Positions 21,581-35,567 of a DNA stretch of 64,000 nucleotides are shown here, piece by piece; the stretch's first letter is position 1, and the number at the start of each line of letters is the position of its first letter. A program made the translations under genes and the position numbers. The notes beneath the pieces were generated by a model. The model did not search any database. It was not told where the DNA came from and saw only the letters and a program-made list of their open reading frames with translations. This DNA is from Tieghemostelium lacteum. Its lineage: Eukaryota; Evosea; Eumycetozoa; Dictyosteliales; Raperosteliaceae. Location of the stretch: the NCBI GenBank assembly GCA_001606155.1, contig LODT01000037.1, forward strand, positions 1,969,624 to 2,033,623, written 5' to 3'.

Positions 21581-23816
21581 ATGTTCTTTTCACAAATTGT
21601 TCTCTCTAAAAAGAGTAAATTGGGTACAATTTGGTTAGCAGGCCATTGGGATAAAAAGATTAATAAAAAATTAGTATTCAAACAAGATATTCCAAAAGCT
21701 ATTAGTAAGTATTACGCACAATGAATGAATTAATAGATAAAACTAATATAAATTGAATATAGATCAAATTTTACATCCACATTTACCGATGGCATTACGT
21801 ATGACATCACATTTAATGTTGGGTGTTGTAAGAATATTCTCTAAAAAGACAAAATATTTGTTAGCAGATTGTTCAGAAGCTGTAACAAAGTTAAAAGGTT
21901 TAAATAGGGTAAAGTCAAAGACAAAAGTAGATCTACCTGTTATTGAACAGGTAGATCCACAGAGTTTATTGACAAGCGGTCCTAGACAGCAGGATAGTGC
22001 TAAACCACAGGTATATAAAGATGTTGATAGATTTTTAAGAAATATAGATATTACAGATTTGGTTGTAGATGCTTTCTATGATCCCAGTAAACTCAATCCT
22101 GAACATAAAAAGACTGTAGATTATAGTGAATTTAGATCACCAGATCAACCAGGTCTTGGTCAAGTGGGTTTTCAGAGCGAATCTGGTGAATTAGCTGAAA
22201 GTAGTTTAAAAAAACATAAAAAAGATGAAATGGAGTTAAGAGATGATGGATCAATCCCACTATTCCCAAAGAAAACACCAACAGATGAACTTGAACCACC
22301 ATCCACTGTAGATTCAATTAATAAGCAAGCAAAATTGGATCCACTATTAGGTTCAACTTGGAATAGATCATCGGATAGTATTTCAACTCCACAAGATTTA
22401 ACCTATAAAGATAGTGAAACAGTAGTATTTCATCATGATTTTCAGGGTATAATTGACTTTAATGATCAAGTTCAAGATCAAGTATCATCACCACAAAAAC
22501 AAAAACCACCACCATCATCATCACCACCAGTAGAAAAAGAACTAGATTCTGATAAATCATCAGATGTAGAAGGAGATGGTAAAACTACAGAAACTCCAGC
22601 AGGATCAGCAGCAAAGAAAACTAGAAAAAGAATTTCTAGAAATAGTTTATCTGCAAAGGATATAAGAAGATTTGATCAACCCAGAGGATTATTAGCTGAG
22701 AGAACAACATTACCTTTTAATCAGAGTGTTGTAATTTCAAAGACTAATGAATTATCACCAAAACATCAACTATTAGCACCAATTCGTATAGCAATGGCTG
22801 AAAAGCTACAAAAATTCTATCGGGATACATTACAACACTCTATACCAGCTATTGTTGGTATTAATATGGTATTACCACTGGGTTATCTGCGTGCAAAGAG
22901 GTCATTTAATGTGGTTACTGAAACTAATAGAGAAAATGGATTTTTAAGTTCAAATCAGAGATCAGTTAAGGATTTGGGTATTCCAGAGTTTACTGATTAC
23001 AATAGTGCTGAAGAAAAGAATAGAGAAAAGATTTTACTGGCATCTTTGAATGATAGAGATTTGGAGAGCGAGAGGACTCCTGCCTCTGTACCTACAGTTC
23101 TACCTGAGAATGCTGATGATAAAATGGTTTATGATCTACTGTTGGAAGAGATAAAGTTAAGAGGTGAACATGGATCACCTTTAATATATAAACCACTAAC
23201 TGCTCTGGACTCTAGATTAGATAGTCGTGATAGTCTTTTGAGAAAAACTACACCTGGTCAATTGACTGATATTTCCCCGTATAAGGCTGTTCCAAATGTC
23301 ATTATTGATAAAACGCCTTTGAAATCTCTTAGAGAATTGGAAAATCAAGTATTCCCTGATATTGGTACACCTCAACCTGATTATAATGATTTAGATTTTA
23401 TTCCTGGTCAAGCCCAAATACATACACCTCAACCACAAGTACCATTCCAACCTGATGATGAATTTGAAGAACAATTAACAGACAAAGAGGCAAAGGAAAA
23501 GACTCTCAGAGAAATTCGTGAAAAGCAATCAGAAAACAGAAAGAAAGTTTGGACAAAGAATACTGCTAAAGTTCATTCTATACTCGACAAAAAGTTCAAA
23601 CAATTGCCAACTGTTAATTTCATTAATGATGTTTTAACAAATGAAACTAAAATAAGAACTAAAGCTGCCGGTATTTTTTATGAATTACTCATTTTGAAAA
23701 CTAAAGATCTCATTCAATTGAATCAATCTGAACCCTATGGTGATATCACAATTGAAAAAGCTCCTGATTTTGATCATACACATTCTTGGAAAATTGTTGA
23801 TGATCTAAAAGAGTAA
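21581..23816 (+). CDS. rad21: Cohesin kleisin subunit Rad21/Scc1
   Basis: The CDS is join(21581..21704,21763..23816), 725 residues; the 58-nt intron splits an Asn codon. The N-terminus MFFSQIVLSKKSKLGTIWLA is the hallmark Rad21/Rec8 N-terminal domain that binds SMC3, continuing LMLGVVRIFSKKTKYLLADC. The middle is disordered and acidic, with candidate separase-type sites not resolved by eye. The C-terminal about 70 residues (IRTKAAGIFYELLILKTKDLIQLNQ) form the winged helix that closes on the SMC1 head. The protein links SMC1 and SMC3 heads for sister-chromatid cohesion in the nucleus. A mitotic Rad21 is favoured over meiotic Rec8 by overall layout, but I cannot exclude Rec8. An E2F-like motif precedes the gene. 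Confidence 0.92.
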
Positions 23817-24144
23817 TAAAAATAAAATTAAATTATTGTACAAATCCAATCTGATCTTTATAGAGTTATTAATTTTCATTCAAAATTAAAAAGTGTAAAA
23901 AAAAAAATAAATATTATTAAAATCATTGATTATATATTTATAAGAAGGAGGAGGGAGAGGGGAGTGTATAATTTATTTATTTATATTTTTTTTAAAAGAA
24001 TTATATATATTTTACTATCTTAATTAATTGATACATCTATTTTTTTTGTTGTTGTTTCTAGTTAAAAATATATATGAAATGAAATAAATAAATAAATAGT
24101 ATTTTTTTATATCTAATATTACTATTATTGGTTAAAGAAGGAAG
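23817..24144. other. Convergent 3' intergenic gap rad21 - rab11-like
   Basis: Two genes end toward each other here. The gap holds AT-rich 3' UTR sequence with AATAAA-like signals (around 23819, and 24080-24100 on the other strand) and a short purine-rich patch (23945-23965). No further feature is seen. Confidence 0.4.
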
Positions 24145-24822
24145 TTATTTTCCACAACAACCTCCAGATTTCTTTTCTTGATGAGTTGAAATGGTAGTGG
24201 TAAGTTGAGGTTGATCAGAGATTGGAGTAATTTTTTTACCTTGATTTGGTACCAACCAATCTTGAACATCATCTACTATGACAGGTTTTTTAGAACTCAC
24301 CAAATGGTGAATGTCAGTTAAAAGTTTTTCAAAAGCTTGATTTACATTGGTTGCGTTGAGAGCTGATGTCTCTAAAAATGATAATTTATTAGACTCTGCA
24401 AAGGCTTGTGCTTCTTTTGTTGGTACCTCTCTAGACATTTCCAGATCGGATTTATTGCCGACCATCATAATGAGAATATTTGGATCTGCCATCTCACGTA
24501 GTTCATTTAACCAACGTGTTACATTTTTAAAACTGATTTTTGATGTTATATCATATACAATCATTGCTCCTACTGCACCTCTATAGTAACCGCTAGTTAC
24601 TGCTCTGAAACGTTCTTGACCAGCTGTATCCCAACACTGTGCTGTTATAGTCTTATTATCAATCTCTATAGTTTTTGTACCAAAATCAACTCCAATGGTA
24701 GCTTTGGTTTTATCTGTAAATTCATTTCTAGTAAATCTATTCAATAGATTAGATTTACCAACTGATGAGTCTCCTATAATAACAATTTTAAATAAATAAT
24801 CGTTTTCCTCTTCGCCTGACAT
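24145..24822 (-). CDS. Rab11-type small GTPase
   Basis: A single exon encodes 225 residues. It contains the P-loop GDSSVGKS (the fourth position is Ser where most Rabs have Gly), switch [15 protein letters not shown], the Rab signature [24 protein letters not shown] and the SAL base-recognition loop. It ends SGGCCGK, giving a CC pair for double geranylgeranylation. The N-terminus ([21 protein letters not shown]) and the [10 protein letters not shown] stretch point to the Rab11 group, which handles recycling endosomes and, in dictyostelids, the contractile vacuole. It transcribes toward rad21. Rab identity is certain; the paralog (11A, 11B or 11C type) is not resolved. Confidence 0.92.
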   Translation of the reverse strand: MSGEEENDYLFKIVIIGDSSVGKSNLLNRFTRNEFTDKTKATIGVDFGTKTIEIDNKTITAQCWDTAGQERFRAVTSGYYRGAVGAMIVYDITSKISFKNVTRWLNELREMADPNILIMMVGNKSDLEMSREVPTKEAQAFAESNKLSFLETSALNATNVNQAFEKLLTDIHHLVSSKKPVIVDDVQDWLVPNQGKKITPISDQPQLTTTISTHQEKKSGGCCGK

Positions 24823-25358
24823 TCTTTTAAATTAATCTGTTGATATATAAAAAAATGAAATTGAAGAAAAAAAAATAATAAAAAAAAAACTTTTGTTTAT
24901 AATTACCACCAAAATGGTGTGATGAAAATTTTTTTTTGGACTAGTTTTAATTTATGATCGATAGAAGGTTATTTTTAACATTGATTCTTTCTATTAATAT
25001 ATACATTATTCATTGTAAAAAACTTGAAAAAATAAGTGTATAATAATCATTTTCTAATTGTTTAGAAAAATATTAAAGATAAAATGAAAATTTGGTGAAT
25101 GTTGAACTCATTAAGATTCAAGGAGATGAATTATGAAAATATCTAAATAGGTGTAAATCAAAGTTTTTATAATAAAAATCATGATTTGGTATAAGTAAGT
25201 AAACCCAATTGAAAACAACAGATTTTTATTTTTTTTTTTTTTAAAATATTTTTTTCATACCCTCAGGATTAATCAAACCTACGCAACTATTGTAATATTA
25301 AATATTATTTCAAAATTAAGATATATATGTACTTTTAGATAAAAAAAACAATAGTAAA
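24823..25358. other. Divergent promoter region rab11-like / BAR-RasGAP gene
   Basis: This is 536 bp of AT-rich DNA between two divergently transcribed genes, with T/A homopolymers near both starts (24868-24890 and 25227-25255). No protein or RNA feature is recognised. Confidence 0.4.
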
Positions 25359-27728
25359 ATGTCAAAATTCACCAATTTATTGCGAAAAAGTAGTTCTATT
25401 AATTTGAATAGTAGTTCAGATGGTAACAATAACAACAATGCTAGCAGTAGTGGAAATTTAGCAAATATGAGTGTATCTCAAACATCAAATGGAGCATCTA
25501 CTCCACAGATATCTACACCCTATGGATTTGTTATCAATGAGAAAGTTGTTGAACCAGATGAAATTAAAACCTATGAAAAGAATCTTAATGATATCAAATC
25601 ATTACTCAATGATATTATTAAAGCTGCAAAGACTTTTCATGAAAAGGGTGAAAGTTTTTCAAAGAATCAAGTATTGTGGGCACAATCATTTTCAAAAGAT
25701 CATGAAAAATCAGTATTAACCACATCATCACAACAACAAAATCATCAACAAACTCAAACTCAACTACAGCAAGAGGGATCACAAGCTTCTGATAATAATC
25801 AAGGTTTTGTTAAGGCATTAGAACAATTCACTAGTTCCATCACAAAAACTGCAGGTTTTGAATTAGATTTTTCACACTCTATTCTAGAATCTTTCATTAA
25901 ACCAATTCAAACCATCATACAATTCATTGAGGAGAAAAAAGTTTACAGAAAGAAATTTGATAAAGCTTTCTCTGAGTATGATAATATCATTTCCAAAATT
26001 AAAAATCAACAAAATCAAAAGAAGATTGATGTTTTAAAATTATATGGTGTATGTATAATCCACATACCACTAATATTAAAAAATATATTTTTCTAATAAT
26101 CAAATATAATAATAATAATAATAATAATAAGTATGAAAAAGATAAATCTAAACTAAAACAAACATATGAAAATGTTAAATTGGAATATATAAATTATTTA
26201 ATTGATACTCAGAATAGAATGCATACAGATTTCATTGATATATTGGTTGGACATTTTGAATCATTCAGTAGCAGTAATGGCAACAGCTACACAGAATATG
26301 CAGGTATTAAAACATATATCGATCAATTGAGAACTTGGTGTCTATCTGAACAGGAGTTCTTCCAAAAAGAATCAACTGAAAAGGAACAAAAACGTTCTAT
26401 TGAACTTTTAAGAGAAGAAGATCAAAAGTATCAAAGTTTAATTGATGTATGTAATATTTCAATCTCTCTTTATATATATACACATATACTAATATTGAAA
26501 CATGATCTACAAAAGTTACTTGTAACACCACCATTTACACTATGGAAATTAATGTCAGATATTAGAAAGAATGAATTATTCCCACCACCATTACCACCAG
26601 GTGTCAGTGTAAATAATCAAACACCACCACCACCACCAATCAATTTTATACCAGCTCTTACTAGAATATTTGAAAGTAGAGGACAATTAAGTGATTTATT
26701 TATAGAAATGCTAACTCATGATCTACCAAATATTTGTATGTGTATCGTTCTAGATAGATAATTTCAAAAATATTTTTGTGTTATTAATATTTATATTTCT
26801 TAAATTAGCAACTATCGGTACCACTTTATCTTCTGATGTAATTTCATGTGAGTTTATTGAAGAAACTGCAACATTAATTGCAGTACCATATTTAAAATAT
26901 TTATTTGATCAATCAATTACCAATATTATTGGTTATCCTGACACCTATAAACCAACAACTCAATCTGGTATCGATAATTTGATTGCTGAATTTAGATATA
27001 TAATGGGTATTTTTAAAGATTCTGTACAATATTTACCACCGTATGTATTTTATTATGATAGAGAGTTACATTGGCAGCTGTAGAATTATATTAATAATAA
27101 TAATTTTATTTTTAGACCATTTAAAAAAGCATCTATTGAAATTAAAAATGGATTACAAAAATTATCACCATCTAGTGAATTTCCACCAATTGGAAGTTTT
27201 CTATTGGCTAGAGTATTTGCACCAGCATTAAAGATGCCACAAACACACGGTCTATTTATGGTTATACCTTCAGATCAGGCATTGGAAGTTCTATCATTCT
27301 TCTCAACAATGTTTGTCAATTTGGGTACTAACCAAACCTATATATCCTCTCAATTTGGATCCTCTCATCTTAATGATGTACTAGCGGAAATGAAAACTAC
27401 AGTTAAAGATTTCTTTAACCAAGTAACCAAATCAGATCTCTCTGAATGGGATAGTGCAGTTATACTCTCTGAAACTTATCAGACTGATATTCCTGTCATT
27501 CAACAATTCCTCAAACAACACTACATTTCACTGTCTCAAAGTTATCTAGCTAAAGATCGTGAATCTCTAATGAATTTCACTTTGGCATTGGGTCAATTGG
27601 AGGCTGATGACCCACTTTCTTTGACTTTGAATGCTGGCAGTGGTTCAAGTTTGAGCATGAGTGAACCTGTTGATGAAGTACAAAATCAACAACAAGGTAC
27701 TTCACCAATTACCTCTGACAATGAATAA
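25359..27728 (+). CDS. BAR domain plus RasGAP-like domain protein without arginine finger
   Basis: The CDS is join(25359..26048,26132..26446,26516..26735,26809..27040,27116..27728), 689 residues. The introns start GTATGT and end in AG, three of them with TAG. Residues about 70-340 form a long helical region (EKNLNDIKSLLNDIIKAAKTFHEKGESF..., IEEKKVYRKKFDKAFSEYDNII) like the BAR domains of ACAP/RasGAP adaptors, which sense membrane curvature. Residues about 380-620 follow the RasGAP fold: ALTRIFESRGQLSDLFIEML, then YLKYLFDQSI, and GSFLLARVFAPALKMPQTHGL, equivalent to the FLR-x-x-x-PA block. The TLFRGN arginine-finger loop is replaced by TTLSSDV (residues 413-419). Membrane recruitment with regulatory or scaffolding contact to Ras is inferred; GAP activity looks unlikely. 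The Gln/Asn inserts are ordinary for the genome. Confidence 0.8.
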
Positions 27729-28101
27729 TCAATATTCAAAAATATTTTTTTTACTCCCCTTTCACACTTTTTCAGAGTTTTCTTTGAATTGATGTTGAAA
27801 AAAAATCAAAAAAAAAATCAAAATAAAATCAACTTAAAAAACGGTCTATATTAAGGGACGTCCCTCTCTTAGTTTTTCTGATTGTTTTACAACAACTCAC
27901 CTTCTAACCTTGTCTTTCATTAACGCGAAAATTTGATAACAAAATCCAATTTATTTTTTATTTATTTTTTTATTTTTAAATAATTTGCTTCAAATAATAT
28001 AGATTGATCAAAAAAAAAAAAAATTCAAGTCCATATTTAATTAATATTAATTTTTTTACTACCAATAGACCCATATATACATATTTATATAACCATTAGA
28101 T
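27729..28101. other. Intergenic gap with a 12-bp GC palindrome
   Basis: The gap holds the 3' flank of the BAR-RasGAP gene and the promoter of the Clu-like gene. AGGGACGTCCCT at 27854-27865 is a perfect 12-bp palindrome. AACGCGAAAA at about 27924 resembles a cell-cycle-box or E2F-like core. Nothing else is supported. Confidence 0.35.
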
Positions 28102-28492
28102 ATGGATGATGAAGAATTTCATCGTGAAAACCAATGGTTTTATTTAAAAGGTGAATGTTATACAAGTCTAAGTCAAATTGAAGAGTTTAGGTCAATACAA
28201 GAACAACAAGAAACCAAATCAGTTTGTTCTTATATTATAGACAGATCTTCATCAACCTATAGTGGATCAGCATACACAGGATCATCTTATTCAACTGGTG
28301 GTGACCAAATATCTACACTTTATAAAACTAATGGACTATCAAGCTATAATTATCAAGGTCAACAACAACCACTACCACCAAATGATAACTTAAAATTTCA
28401 AACTGGTGTTTATAATAATAATTCAACTGGTACAACTAATAGCTATGATAACGTTAATGCAAATCCTCAACATTTTGCATATATAGTTGATG

Positions 28493-28571
<79 letters not shown>

Positions 28572-31500
28572 CCACCAACAGCAGAGTAGCAATAGTAGTG
28601 CTTACTTCTCAAAGGATTCACTTTGGAGAGATGATAGTAGTAATGCTAGTTCTGTCCTAAGTAAAGGTAGATTATCTATTTTAAAAATTTATATATATAT
28701 ATTAAAACAGAGCTGCAAACTAATAATTAATTACATAAAACATTAGGAAATTCAAGTAGCTATTTACAATTTAATCCTTATGGTAGTTTAAGTGGTAATG
28801 GAGGAGTACAAAAAGATAAATCATTAAATAATATAATGGCATATATAAAGGATGCTGATGAAACTTGGAAAAGTTCATCTAAAAGTAATGCCTCTGTTTA
28901 TATTGAAAGTAATTTTAATAATGATTCAATGTCACCACCAACTGTATCTACAACAACACAACAAAATAGTACAACTGCTATAAGTAGTACACCATCATCA
29001 CCATTATTCTCATCAACATCTAGTATTGGGTCAGGATCAGAATCAAGTGCTTATATTCATGCTTTTAGAAATTCAACTAATAATACAGATAATCTAAGTA
29101 ATTCTGGATCATCTTTATGTGATAGTAATAACTCAGCATTGGTATTTAATGATTTACTATTTGGACTAAATGATAGTACAAAACAACCATTGGGTGCAAC
29201 TACTATTAATACAAATACAACCGCAACAACAACAGTTATAGACCCAAATAGTATTGCAAAACAAGATTTACCATGGAATGAATCATTTCAACAACTATTG
29301 GATAAACCTATCAAATCATTGGAAGATGAAAAAAGTACGTTCAAAATCTATAGAGTATTTTTCAGAGTTACTAGCTAATCAGGCAATGAAATATGTAAAA
29401 ACACTAGTTAAAGAGGTTCATTTAATGCCAACAGTAAAGTCAATTCAACCATGTTCAACTGCTGGTGGTTTTGCCGGTGGTGAAAAATATAAAATTGATA
29501 ACATGTTTATTAAATTTGCATTGAATCCCTATGGAATCTATGAACAGAATAATCCAACATCCTACTATGCCAACAAGTCGGCTGGTCATGAATTAAAGAG
29601 TATTAATGCACTGGTTAGTTGTGGTGTTCCAAATTTACATTTTCCATTATTGTGTCTACTCAATTACAGAGGTTTTAGATTATCAGTAATCTCTGAACTC
29701 CCAATATCCTCCAATACCATTTGTTTTGGATCTGGTGATGCTGGTCAGAAAATTCACTCCAACCCCACAATGTACAGTATGATGGTAAAAGTGGGTGAAT
29801 TATTAAATTTGAAAAATCATCAAACTTTAGAAACCAAGAGATTAGATGCTTCTGCTCAGAGTGTTGGTGGCCCTCAGAAACCTCCTTCACAACCATTTCA
29901 AATTCCATTGGCAGTTGATATTGAAGGTCATTTTGGATATGATGGTAGATACTATCTGGTAGATGCAGCACGTTTATTTCCATGTGAGACACCAGCATCT
30001 GGTATCACTGGTGGCTTTCTATTTAGACTACTTCGTGGTGAATTTGTAAAGAAATATGAACAACCATTGAGTTCTGATTCATTTTCAAATTTTAATTTAG
30101 TTGCCTCTGAGAAGGAGAATGAAATGGTTTCTAAAGCCTCTAGATTTTTGGTTCAGACTACTATCCCAAAATTTGTAAATGAGACACTAGTTCAGATACA
30201 ACAAATTAAGAGATTGAAAATTAAAGATTTGCTACAAAAGGAAGGTATAAATATGAGATATCTAGGATTGGTACTATACTATGTCAGTGTAAACAAGTTA
30301 ATTGGCCCTGATAGAAAACAGAGATTATCTGTGAAATTGGCTATTGAAATGTTGGCTAGACTCATTAGATTTATAGTATTCACTGAAATGCGTAGACTCA
30401 ATGAGAAAGAAGATGAACCACATTTACTCATTGTAATTACACATTTAAATCTGTTGTTATCTAATCATTTATCTGGTAATAGTTATCTATATTGGTCAGA
30501 GTTTATTAGTAACAGTTTGTTGGCAAAATATACATTGTCATTTCATCAAACTACACTACCACTGGAGAGAAATAATGTTACAGCACTCATTCGTAATAGT
30601 AAAGGATTACACCAATATATTAGTCTCGGTGGTAAAATACATTATAAATTACTAAAAAAGGTAATTCAATTGACTGGTATCATTATTAAACCATCTTATC
30701 TACAACAGATAAAGATGACTGGTGATCAGAATATAAAGAATAGAATTATAAATCCATTGAGATTGGATGATATTCAAGAGATTCAAGTCACCGTAAAACA
30801 CATGAAGGTTCTATCCAGTTTTAAGACTTTTGAACAGTTTAGTGATGCTGAAAAATACTACAAGAATGAATTGGAATTCAAAATTCAAAAACTTGGAAAG
30901 AATAACAGTCAAGTTGCGAATACTCACATTCATCTATCTGATCTTTATGGTAACTATGCCCTGTTGAATAAATCTGAAGAACACCTACAACAGGCTATAG
31001 ATATCTATCAATCTAGATTTGGTCTAGAAGATATATCAACTATTACTGCAATGGAGAAATTGGCATTACTTCATATTAAACAAAAACTCTATGATAAATC
31101 TGCAAAGATTTTTAAACAAGTTTTAGAGTTAAAGAAAAAGTTATTTAATACAACTACTACTACTGCCAATAATAGTATTACTTCCACCACTAAGGATTCA
31201 ACTAACAAGGTACAAGGTATGATTGAAATTGCAGATACCTATGATAATATTGCATGGTGCCATCAGAATAAGCAAGAGATTAAAGAGTCATTAAATTACT
31301 ATTCAGAGGCATTACGTATTAAAGTAGAGAATACTGGTAATTCAATGACAACTGCAAAGACACTAAATAATCTTGGTCACTTGTTTTTGAGTACTAATGA
31401 GAGCACAAAAGCACTGGAGATATTTACTAAAGTTCGTGATATTTTTATTCAACATCAGGGATCAGATCATATGGATGTTGCAACTGCCAATGATAACTTG

Positions 31501-32436
31501 GGTATGGTCTATTCAAAATTGAAAAAATATCAAGATGGTGAGAAATCATTTAGATTGGCAATAACAATTCGTTCAAAACAATTTGGACCAAAGAGTAGAT
31601 TGGTAGCACTCACTCAAGATCATTTAGCTCAACTCTATGTTGCATGGGATAAATCAAAATATGCAACTGCTGAGAAACTATTTTCAGAATGTATTGAAAT
31701 TGTTGATCAATCACCTGACTACTACAGTAGAGCTTTCATGAGATATAATCTCTCTAAATTGTATCGTGTGAAAAAGGATAAAACCTCAGAATTAAAATAT
31801 CTAAATAATTCCCTTCAGATATTTGAATTGCATAATATCTCTACTGACTTATTACCAAAGATTCGTCAGAGAATTCAGTCGCTAACTCAAAGTGGTTTTA
31901 GTAAAGTTATGACTTGGATTAGTAATCCTAAAGTTAAAACTGGGCCATTACTCAGTAAATATGCACTCGGTTCTGGCCACGCTGGTGGTGGTACCATTGG
32001 TATTGTTGAATCTCAACAGGCATTTGGTCATATGGAAATGTCAAGCAGTAATAAATTTGTAGATGCAACCATTCCAAAAGAATGGCAAGATATCTTAAAT
32101 GAAGTTGGTATTACCAATGAACAATTAATGGACCCAGCTTATGCCAATACAATTCAATCTATTATCAATGAAACATGTATGACTACTCAAGGCACACAAC
32201 CACCCAATAAATCACGTGCAAGTGCTTCTGCTCCAAGAGTTTCCAAAAAATTACCCTCAAAGATTAAGAAATCTATCGAAGACGGTACTACCCATTTAGC
32301 TAATAGCTTTGAGAAAAAGAAAGATTCAATTATTACTGTAGGTGCTGCTATTGAAAGTAATTTAATGAAAAAGAATCAAGCTCCTGATATGAAAAAAGTA
32401 ATGAAATCTACTCCTAAGAAACCTGCAAACATGGCA

Positions 32437-32470
<34 letters not shown>

Positions 32471-33377
32471 TTAATAATAACAATAATAACAATATGTCTT
32501 TAAGTGACAATTCTATAAGAACATCTGTTTCTAACAATGTAGAAAATTCACCCAGAGGTGGAAGTGGTGGTAGTTCAGTTATTACTGGAGGTGTATTACC
32601 ATTATCTAGATCACAACCAGAAGCTCATAGATCAATGTCACCACCAACTTCACCAACTTCACCAATTTCACCAATTTCACCAACACATTCATCATCATCA
32701 TCATCATCAGCTGACTATAAATTAAAAGATAGTGCAAAATATCTTTGGAATAAATTTGCTCCAAGTCAAAGATCTAAAGAGTCACAACCATCATCACCAA
32801 CACCACCTCAACAAGCATCCCTATCGCTATCTGGTGCCGCAATGCCTAAACCAACAGCTTCTGGTGGTAAAGGTGGTTCATTACCAACACCAATTACTGG
32901 AAACCTATTAGACAGTATTGAGAGTTCAAATCTCTATCCAAAATTAGACTTTGATGAAGAAAGTGCCAAACCTGCAATGAAATTAAAGAAACCAATTACA
33001 TCACCTGGATCATATCCTCAACCACAACCTCCACCACCTCCACCATCTGGAGCATCATATCCTCAGCCACCACCCCCAGGAGGATCGCCATATACTCTAC
33101 TTCAACCACCTACACAAAACTTATATCTTTCAATGCCATCAACAACTACAAATCAACAATTGCCATATGGTGGTTCACTACCTCCATTACCTATCATTCA
33201 ACCAACTCCAATGCCAATATTACAACCAACTCCAACAAATATTTATTATCCTGATCCAAATGAATTATTTAAAAGTGATCAATCTACTAGTGATTATAGA
33301 TATAGATATCAATCACAACCTAGATCATTTTCTTCCACTTCATCTCTCCAACAACAACTACCACCAATGGAAGAAAC

Positions 33378-33432
<55 letters not shown>

Positions 33433-33996
33433 CTACAACTACAACAACAAATACAACAAAAACAATCACCACCAATTACAACACCAACAACAACAGCCAC
33501 AACAACTGGTATATTAGGTAATATAATGTCAAACCTCGCTCTTAGAAAATCTACAGTTGAAAAAGAAAAGAGGGTGATGAAAGAAGAGAGAAGAATTATA
33601 AATGAAGATATCATATCACCAATTACCAGTGTTGAATATGAGCAACCAATAGAATCAATGATTGACCCAATGAAAGAATCAATGTCCTCTGTTGTTAATG
33701 ATGGAATTTATGATAGTGATCGTAGAAATGAATCTGAAATTGAAATTAATTATAATGATGATGACCTACAACAACAAGAAGAACCACAAGAACAAGAACA
33801 AGAAGGAGAAGGAGAAGTAGAAAATGAAAGTAGTGACGATGACTACCATGAAGAATACGAAGAATATGATGATGAAAATGAAACTCAATCAAAACCACAA
33901 TTCAACTGGCCTGCTCTTAATAACCTCGTTAGTAAGGATAAAATTGTAGAAATGCTTAAACAAAAAATGAATTCAGAGAAGTTTAATTTTAAATAA
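28102..33996 (+). CDS. Clu-like / TPR protein with an apparent one-base frameshift
   Basis: Exon 1 is 28102..28666. An 80-nt intron (GTAGAT to ATTAG) leads to exon 2 at 28747. The frame then breaks at an A6 run (29329-29334) and continues in the +1 frame to 33996. Dropping one A joins SLEDEK smoothly to the downstream frame. The N-terminus is disordered with a long CAA-coded Gln run. About 29250-30420 encodes a Clu-like central domain: PWNESFQQLL, VDIEGHFGYDGRYYLVDAARLFP, and INMRYLGLVLYY with EMLARLIRF, the block seen in clustered-mitochondria (CluA/CLUH) proteins. About 30800-31890 encodes 7-8 kinesin-light-chain-like TPRs. The tail is Ser/Pro/Gln-rich and acidic. It is probably a cytosolic scaffold related to CluA but distinct from it. 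A 31-nt intron (29335-29365, GTACGT to TTCAG) could also restore the frame, though it would be extremely short. Confidence 0.8.
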
Positions 33997-35567
33997 ATAA
34001 ACCTTCATCTTTTTTAAATTACTGTATATTATAATAACATTTTAAAATATATAGAACCCTAAATATATATACAATGATTATGACAACATTATGATTTTAT
34101 TTGGAATCAAAAATGACAACACATTATTCTATTTCTAAATTAAAATAGTTAACTAATTTTACTATTTTGAACAACAAAACACACTCTTTTATTATATAAA
34201 TAACACCTTAAATTGATGGAAATTTTACATTCACAAAAATCTATGATATCTTGACAATAATTCCTATTGTTGTAGAGTAATTGCTCAATGGTAAAGTAAA
34301 ATAGTTTTTACTAATATCCATGAATTTTTAAAATCTATAGATTTAGTGTGAAGAGTTTTTTTTTCAAATTTACAAAATTTAGATTTAATTTACCCACACA
34401 CTTTATTTGTTTTTAATTAAAATCAACATTTTGATAAGATTTTATAAGGCACCATTTCATAATGGATAGGTAGTGAAATTAATTAAAAACCTCAAGTGTT
34501 ATCATTCATTACATTATAATGTTAAAATCTAAACAATAGATAGAATTTGATTTTAAGAGGAGGTGAAGTTATTTAATTAATTTCTTTTCTTATCATATTT
34601 AACGAGAGAAGACCAAATTTATAAACTTTAAATCTAATTACAAACAATCCACCCTCCCCTCAAACACTACACCCTCAGTTTTTTATATTTTGATTATTAT
34701 AAATGTGAAGAGATGTATTGTTATTCAATAGCAGTATCTAACAATAGGGGGTATATAGTGGGAGACATCATGTTTGTGTTTGGGAGTGTCAGATCAAAAA
34801 AAAAAATTAACAAAAAAAAAATTAAAAAAATTGTGTTAAATAGGAAGTTGAATTAATTAATCAATCTCAAAAAATCAGTCAAAAGAAAGATAAAATCAAT
34901 TATCTATTTTTATATTTTAAAAACTACTAGTAGGCTTGTCAAAAAAATTTTTTGTTGTTGATTTAATTTGTGTATTGTTATTTGATATTTGGTGATCCAA
35001 GAAAAAAAGTCTGTTATTCAATATAAACATTGAATAGATAATTAAAATATCACAATTGTGTTTATTTGTATTATTAGATTTTGTGTATTTTCAGTTTAAT
35101 TAGAGAAACAAACATATTGTTTTAAAATTTGTTTTCCATAAGTTTTTAAAGTAAACCTGATATTTGATTTTATGTTTTTTATTAACATCATCATTATTTG
35201 CCATTTGATTTTAATTGTTTATTTAGTTATATATATCAGTTTTTTATTTTTAAATAATAATAATAACTTGAACAAATTTTTAATTTAACCTTCAATTTCA
35301 CCAATTATTAGATTTGTAGTAATCTTACAACCCTCTTTCACCAACCCAATTTAATTTAACGTATAAATTATATAAAATTAAAAAAAAAAAAAATCCATTT
35401 AATATATAATCTCATCTTTCAAAAGATATAATTAAAAACAAAAGCAAAAAGAAAAAAAACAATAATAGAAGTTTGTTTTTTTTTTGATTATATAATAACA
35501 ATCGTAAATACACATTTAATTTTATATATTTAATAATATTATAATTAATTTTTTTAAACAAACAAAA
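33997..35567. other. 1.6 kb non-coding region
   Basis: The sequence is AT-rich with no supported coding frame on either strand. Two GC-richer patches stand out: a C-rich run at about 34650-34675 and GGGGGTATATAGTGGGAG at about 34746-34763, both reminiscent of dictyostelid G-box/CA elements. It is probably the promoter of the ADP-ribosylglycohydrolase gene. Confidence 0.4.
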
